A stretch of DNA of 64,000 bases from CAYSCX01 sp964429575 (GTDB taxonomy: Bacteria; Desulfobacterota; Binatia; Binatales; Binataceae). Position 1 is the stretch's first letter. Each line of letters begins with the position of its first letter. The DNA lies in assembly GCA_964429575.1 (NCBI GenBank), contig CAYSCX010000007.1, forward strand, positions 29,885-93,884, in the 5' to 3' direction. Position numbers and translations under genes: made by a program. The notes below the pieces were generated by a model. It had not been told where the DNA came from. It saw only the letters and a list, made by a program, of their open reading frames with translations, and made no database searches. Shown one piece after another: positions 61,242-64,000 of this stretch.

Positions 61242-62057
61242 ATGCGTGCAATAGGAATTTACCGCGAACCCGAGTTCTCGCCGGGCAAAGTCGATGACGA
61301 TGCCGCCATCCTCGACGCGGTGCTCGCTGAACTCGGCGCGCACGAATTCGAGACTACCGGGCTCGCAGCGGCGCAATTTGCCGGGCGTGGAGCACCGCCG
61401 GCCGATCTCATCCTCGCGATGTGCCAGGGCGACCGCGCGCTCAAGCGTCTGGCCGAGGTGGGGCAAACCGGAGCGATCGTCATCAACTCCGCGCTCGCGA
61501 TCCGCAACTGCTACCGGGATCTTCTGAGCGCGGGCTTGGCTCGCTCGGGCGTTCCGGTGCCGGCAGGGATATTGGTAAATACGTCTGCCCCGCTCGATCG
61601 CTCCGCGCTGGGCGGAATCGATCTCGCGGACGGCGTGTACGTAAAGCGCGGCGATCTCCACGCGCTCGGTCCCGACGACGTTGAACGCGTGGTGTCTGCA
61701 GCGCAACTTGACTCCGTGCTACGGGGCTTCGCACGCCGAGGTATCCCGCGCGCGTATTTGCAGCAGGAGGTTGAGGGCCGCGTGGTCAAGTTCTACGGCG
61801 TCAGCGGCCAAACGTTCTTCGATGTAGTCGATGGCGGTACCACCGTGCCGGAGAACGTCGAACGCCCGCTTGAAAACGCCGCGCATCGCGCGGCCGCCGC
61901 GCTGGGCCTCGAAGCGTGGGGTGGCGACGCCGTATTGTGCGGCGACCGATTTACGATTATCGACTTTAACGACTGGCCAAGCATGAGCCGCGTCCGGCAT
62001 CCCGCCGCGCGCGCCATCGCCAAGCGCGCGATGATGCTCACGCGGACGCCGCACTAA
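61242..62057 (+). CDS. ATP-grasp-like enzyme
   Basis: 271 residues. The C-terminal two-thirds look like an ATP-grasp ligase/kinase: VYVKRGDLHALGPDDVERVV, AYLQQEVEGRVVKFYGV, and metal site DRFTIIDFNDWPSMS. The N-terminal part (IGIYREPEFSPGKVDDDAAILDAVLAEL) forms the pre-domain. Substrate unknown; it could phosphorylate or ligate the compound made by the neighbouring enzymes. ATG 61242, 4 bp after the previous stop. Confidence 0.72.
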   Translation: MRAIGIYREPEFSPGKVDDDAAILDAVLAELGAHEFETTGLAAAQFAGRGAPPADLILAMCQGDRALKRLAEVGQTGAIVINSALAIRNCYRDLLSAGLARSGVPVPAGILVNTSAPLDRSALGGIDLADGVYVKRGDLHALGPDDVERVVSAAQLDSVLRGFARRGIPRAYLQQEVEGRVVKFYGVSGQTFFDVVDGGTTVPENVERPLENAAHRAAAALGLEAWGGDAVLCGDRFTIIDFNDWPSMSRVRHPAARAIAKRAMMLTRTPH

Positions 62058-62064
62058 GGTCGAA

Positions 62065-63462
62065 ATGCCCAAAGCAACTCCCGCGCGTCTCAACGCTGCA
62101 CCGGCGCGCCATCAACCGGCCCTGCCCGAAATCAAGACCGCAGTGCCGGGTCCGCGCTCGCGAGCCATCTTCGATGAGGAGCAGCGCCACATCGCGCCTG
62201 GCCGCCAGCGCATTTCGCTTCTCGCCGGCGTCGCCTTCGAGCGCGGCGACGGCGCAACACTCACCGACGCGGACGGCAACGTCTTCGTGGATTTCTTCGC
62301 CGGCGTCGCGGTCGCGAGTCTCGGCCACGGCCATCCGCGTCTCTCGCAGGCAATAGCCGAGCAGTCGTCCCGCTTGATGGTCGGCACCTTCGCGAATTCC
62401 AAGCGCGCCGAGGCCTTCCGCTTGCTCGGCGAGGCGGCCCCCGCCGGATTGAATCGCGCGCATCTTTACAGCGGCGGTGCTGAAGCGGTCGAGGCCGCTC
62501 TGCGGCTCGCTCGCGCGGCCACCAAGAAGCACGAAGTCGTGAGCTTCTGGGGCGGCTTCCACGGAAAAACCGGCGGAGTGCTGGGACTCATCGGCGACGA
62601 GTCCAAGCAGGGCTACGGTCCCTTGCAGAACGGCCGTTACCTTGTGCCCTACGCCGACTGTTACCGCTGTCCGTTCAAGATGACGTACCCCGACTGCGGC
62701 CTTTACTGCGTGGACTTCGCGCGCCAGCAGGTGAAGAACAGCTCGGCCGGCGACATCGCTGCCGTGCTCGTGGAGCCGATGCAAGGCACCGCGGGCAACG
62801 TCATCCCGCCCGACGACTGGCTCCCCGCGATCAAGTCGGTCGCGAAAGACCTGGGCGCGATGCTCATCGCCGATGAAATGATCACCGGCTTCGGTCGCAC
62901 CGGAAAGATGTGGGGCGTCGAGCACAGCGGTACCGCGCCGGACATCATGACCGTCGGCAAGGGTATGGGCTCGGGATTCCCGGTCTCCGGTGTGCTGCTC
63001 AGCGGCGAACTCGGAAAATCAGAACCATTCGGCAAGCCGAGCGCATCGTCGTCGAGCTATGGCGGCAACCCGCTCGCCGCGGTTGCAGTCTCCGAAACCA
63101 TCAAGGCGATCAAGAACGAGCGCCTCGTTGAGAATTCGCGCAAGGTGGGTGGGAAGCTGCTTGAACGCTTCAAAGTACTCGCTGAAAAGTACGAATTCGT
63201 CGGCGACGTGCGCGGCCGCGGCTTGCTCATCGGCATCGACCTCGTGCGCGATCTAAAGACCAAGGAATTTCTTAGCCGTAAAGTGACCGAGACCATCTTT
63301 CAGGAAGCGCTCAAACGCGGCCTCGTCACGATGAGCTATTTTCCGCGGATGCGCATCAATCCGCCGCTCGTTATCACCGAAGAGCAGGCGCTCGCGGGCG
63401 CCGATATTCTCGATGAGGTCTTCGCCCACGTCCGCGACCACCTCGACTGGCAAGCCGCCTGA
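62065..63462 (+). CDS. Class III aminotransferase
   Basis: 465 residues. PLP-site D270 in IADEMITGFGRTG and Schiff-base lysine K299 in TVGKGMGSGFP; FHGKTGG and GGAEAVEAALRLAR are also conserved. Cysteine-rich YRCPFKMTYPDCGLYC is a subgroup trait. Family members aminate aldehydes or keto groups (ornithine, GABA, diaminobutyrate, polyol aldehydes). Next to nucleotidyl- and phosphotransferases it may produce an amino-alcohol head group. ATG 62065, 8 bp after the ATP-grasp stop. Confidence 0.85.
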   Translation: MPKATPARLNAAPARHQPALPEIKTAVPGPRSRAIFDEEQRHIAPGRQRISLLAGVAFERGDGATLTDADGNVFVDFFAGVAVASLGHGHPRLSQAIAEQSSRLMVGTFANSKRAEAFRLLGEAAPAGLNRAHLYSGGAEAVEAALRLARAATKKHEVVSFWGGFHGKTGGVLGLIGDESKQGYGPLQNGRYLVPYADCYRCPFKMTYPDCGLYCVDFARQQVKNSSAGDIAAVLVEPMQGTAGNVIPPDDWLPAIKSVAKDLGAMLIADEMITGFGRTGKMWGVEHSGTAPDIMTVGKGMGSGFPVSGVLLSGELGKSEPFGKPSASSSSYGGNPLAAVAVSETIKAIKNERLVENSRKVGGKLLERFKVLAEKYEFVGDVRGRGLLIGIDLVRDLKTKEFLSRKVTETIFQEALKRGLVTMSYFPRMRINPPLVITEEQALAGADILDEVFAHVRDHLDWQAA

Positions 63463-63481
63463 GCAGTCGCGCTCTCGATCA

Positions 63482-63955
63482 ATGGCCCACGTCGCCGGCA
63501 ACATCGCGCTCTTCTTCGACCTCACGGGCACGCTCGTCGCGATGGACGACACGCTCCAGCTCCCGCTCGAGAACGGCAAGGTTCGCGTCACTCTGCTTGC
63601 GAACGTGCGCGAAAAAATCGCCCCGATGCGCGATCACCTGATCTTCGTCATCACCAACCAGTCCGGCATCAAGCGCGGACGCCTCACCGCGGCGCAGGTC
63701 GAGGACGCAATCGGCGAACTGGACCACCAACTCGGAGACATCCTGACCGCGTCGCGAGTCTGCCCGCACGACGACGCGGACGGCTGTAACTGCCGCAAGC
63801 CCAAGGGCGCGATGATTACCGATCTCGCAGAGCTCTACGGCGTGGACTTGGCCGGTTCCACCGCGATCGGCGACCAGGAAGTGGATGAGCAGGCCGCCCG
63901 CGCCGCCGGCGTCGGCAAATTTTTGTACGCGAAGGATTTCTTCGCGTGGACGTGA
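63482..63955 (+). CDS. HAD-IIIA phosphatase, GmhB-like, altered motif I
   Basis: 157 residues with GmhB/HisB-N features: ITNQSGIKRG, zinc loop CPHDDADGCNCRKPKGAM and IGDQEVDEQAARAAG. Motif I is D13-L-T-G-T: the +2 acid/base Asp is Thr, as in P-type ATPases. The phosphoenzyme could still form but hydrolysis may be slow. GmhB-type enzymes remove phosphate from sugar bisphosphates. Last gene of the operon seen; 45 bp remain to the window end. Confidence 0.8.
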   Translation: MAHVAGNIALFFDLTGTLVAMDDTLQLPLENGKVRVTLLANVREKIAPMRDHLIFVITNQSGIKRGRLTAAQVEDAIGELDHQLGDILTASRVCPHDDADGCNCRKPKGAMITDLAELYGVDLAGSTAIGDQEVDEQAARAAGVGKFLYAKDFFAWT

Positions 63956-64000
63956 ACATGACGAAGTTCTATCTTTGAGCGCGCTATGGATGGTGGGACG

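Overview
The window is GC-rich bacterial chromosome, densely coded on both strands, with oxygenase, hydrolase and short-chain dehydrogenase genes typical of a metabolically versatile soil-type Gram-negative. Very large cyclase/ATPase/TPR regulators, a vanadium-haloperoxidase-like protein, a P450 and a complete meta-cleavage operon make an uncultivated lineage such as Binatota or a deltaproteobacterial relative plausible. That placement is a guess from gene content; there is no rRNA or phylogenetic marker here.

Layout. 1-3 kb: hemerythrin-like protein, a truncated ATPase remnant, a GFA-type protein, a methyltransferase and a nucleotidyltransferase. 3.2-13 kb: an IclR-controlled aromatic catabolic operon (two-subunit Rieske dioxygenase, ferredoxin, dihydrodiol dehydrogenase, extradiol dioxygenase, C-C hydrolase, hydratase, acylating acetaldehyde dehydrogenase, aldolase), followed by an HsaA-like flavin monooxygenase bracketed by ends of a repeat element. 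13-22 kb: a GH94 remnant, an RluA-type pseudouridine synthase, a lipoprotein, an amino-acid ABC system with receptor and permease fused, an FtsX-like permease and a haloperoxidase. 22-24.4 kb: a sigma-54 activator followed by a sigma-54-type promoter and a 59-residue membrane peptide. 24.4-31 kb: two tandem giant cyclase/ATPase/TPR proteins. 31-44 kb: GH10 enzyme, LCAT-like hydrolase/P450 operon, patatin, carboxylesterase, SDR, VOC protein. 44-48 kb: RidA, a Pro-Arg-His-Lys tRNA cluster, a 2OG-Fe(II) oxygenase fused to a PqqD-like RiPP recognition domain, and a TPR membrane protein.

49.2-51.8 kb is the most unusual accessory region. The 3' end of a tRNA-Pro(GGG) gene occurs three times, and toxin-antitoxin modules lie between the copies, as if small cassettes had inserted serially at the tRNA. 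A 460-bp near-identical direct repeat carrying a HigA-type antitoxin encloses the array. One toxin is frameshifted, and both module promoters carry palindromic operators and appear to give leaderless messages.

51.8-64 kb: SDR, CoaX with an altered motif, MBL hydrolase and PDZ protein; then a B12/radical SAM enzyme, a CDP-alcohol phosphotransferase and an MlaC-like protein facing a five-gene operon (HAD, nucleotidyltransferase, ATP-grasp, class III aminotransferase, HAD). Together these look like a pathway for an unidentified amino- or polyol-phosphate lipid head group.

A family of about 160-190-bp palindromic, MITE-like repeats (ends TAGCAGG, three hairpins with compensatory changes) is scattered through the window: four full-length copies, one half copy and two left-end fragments, mostly just after gene ends and twice supplying the stop codon.
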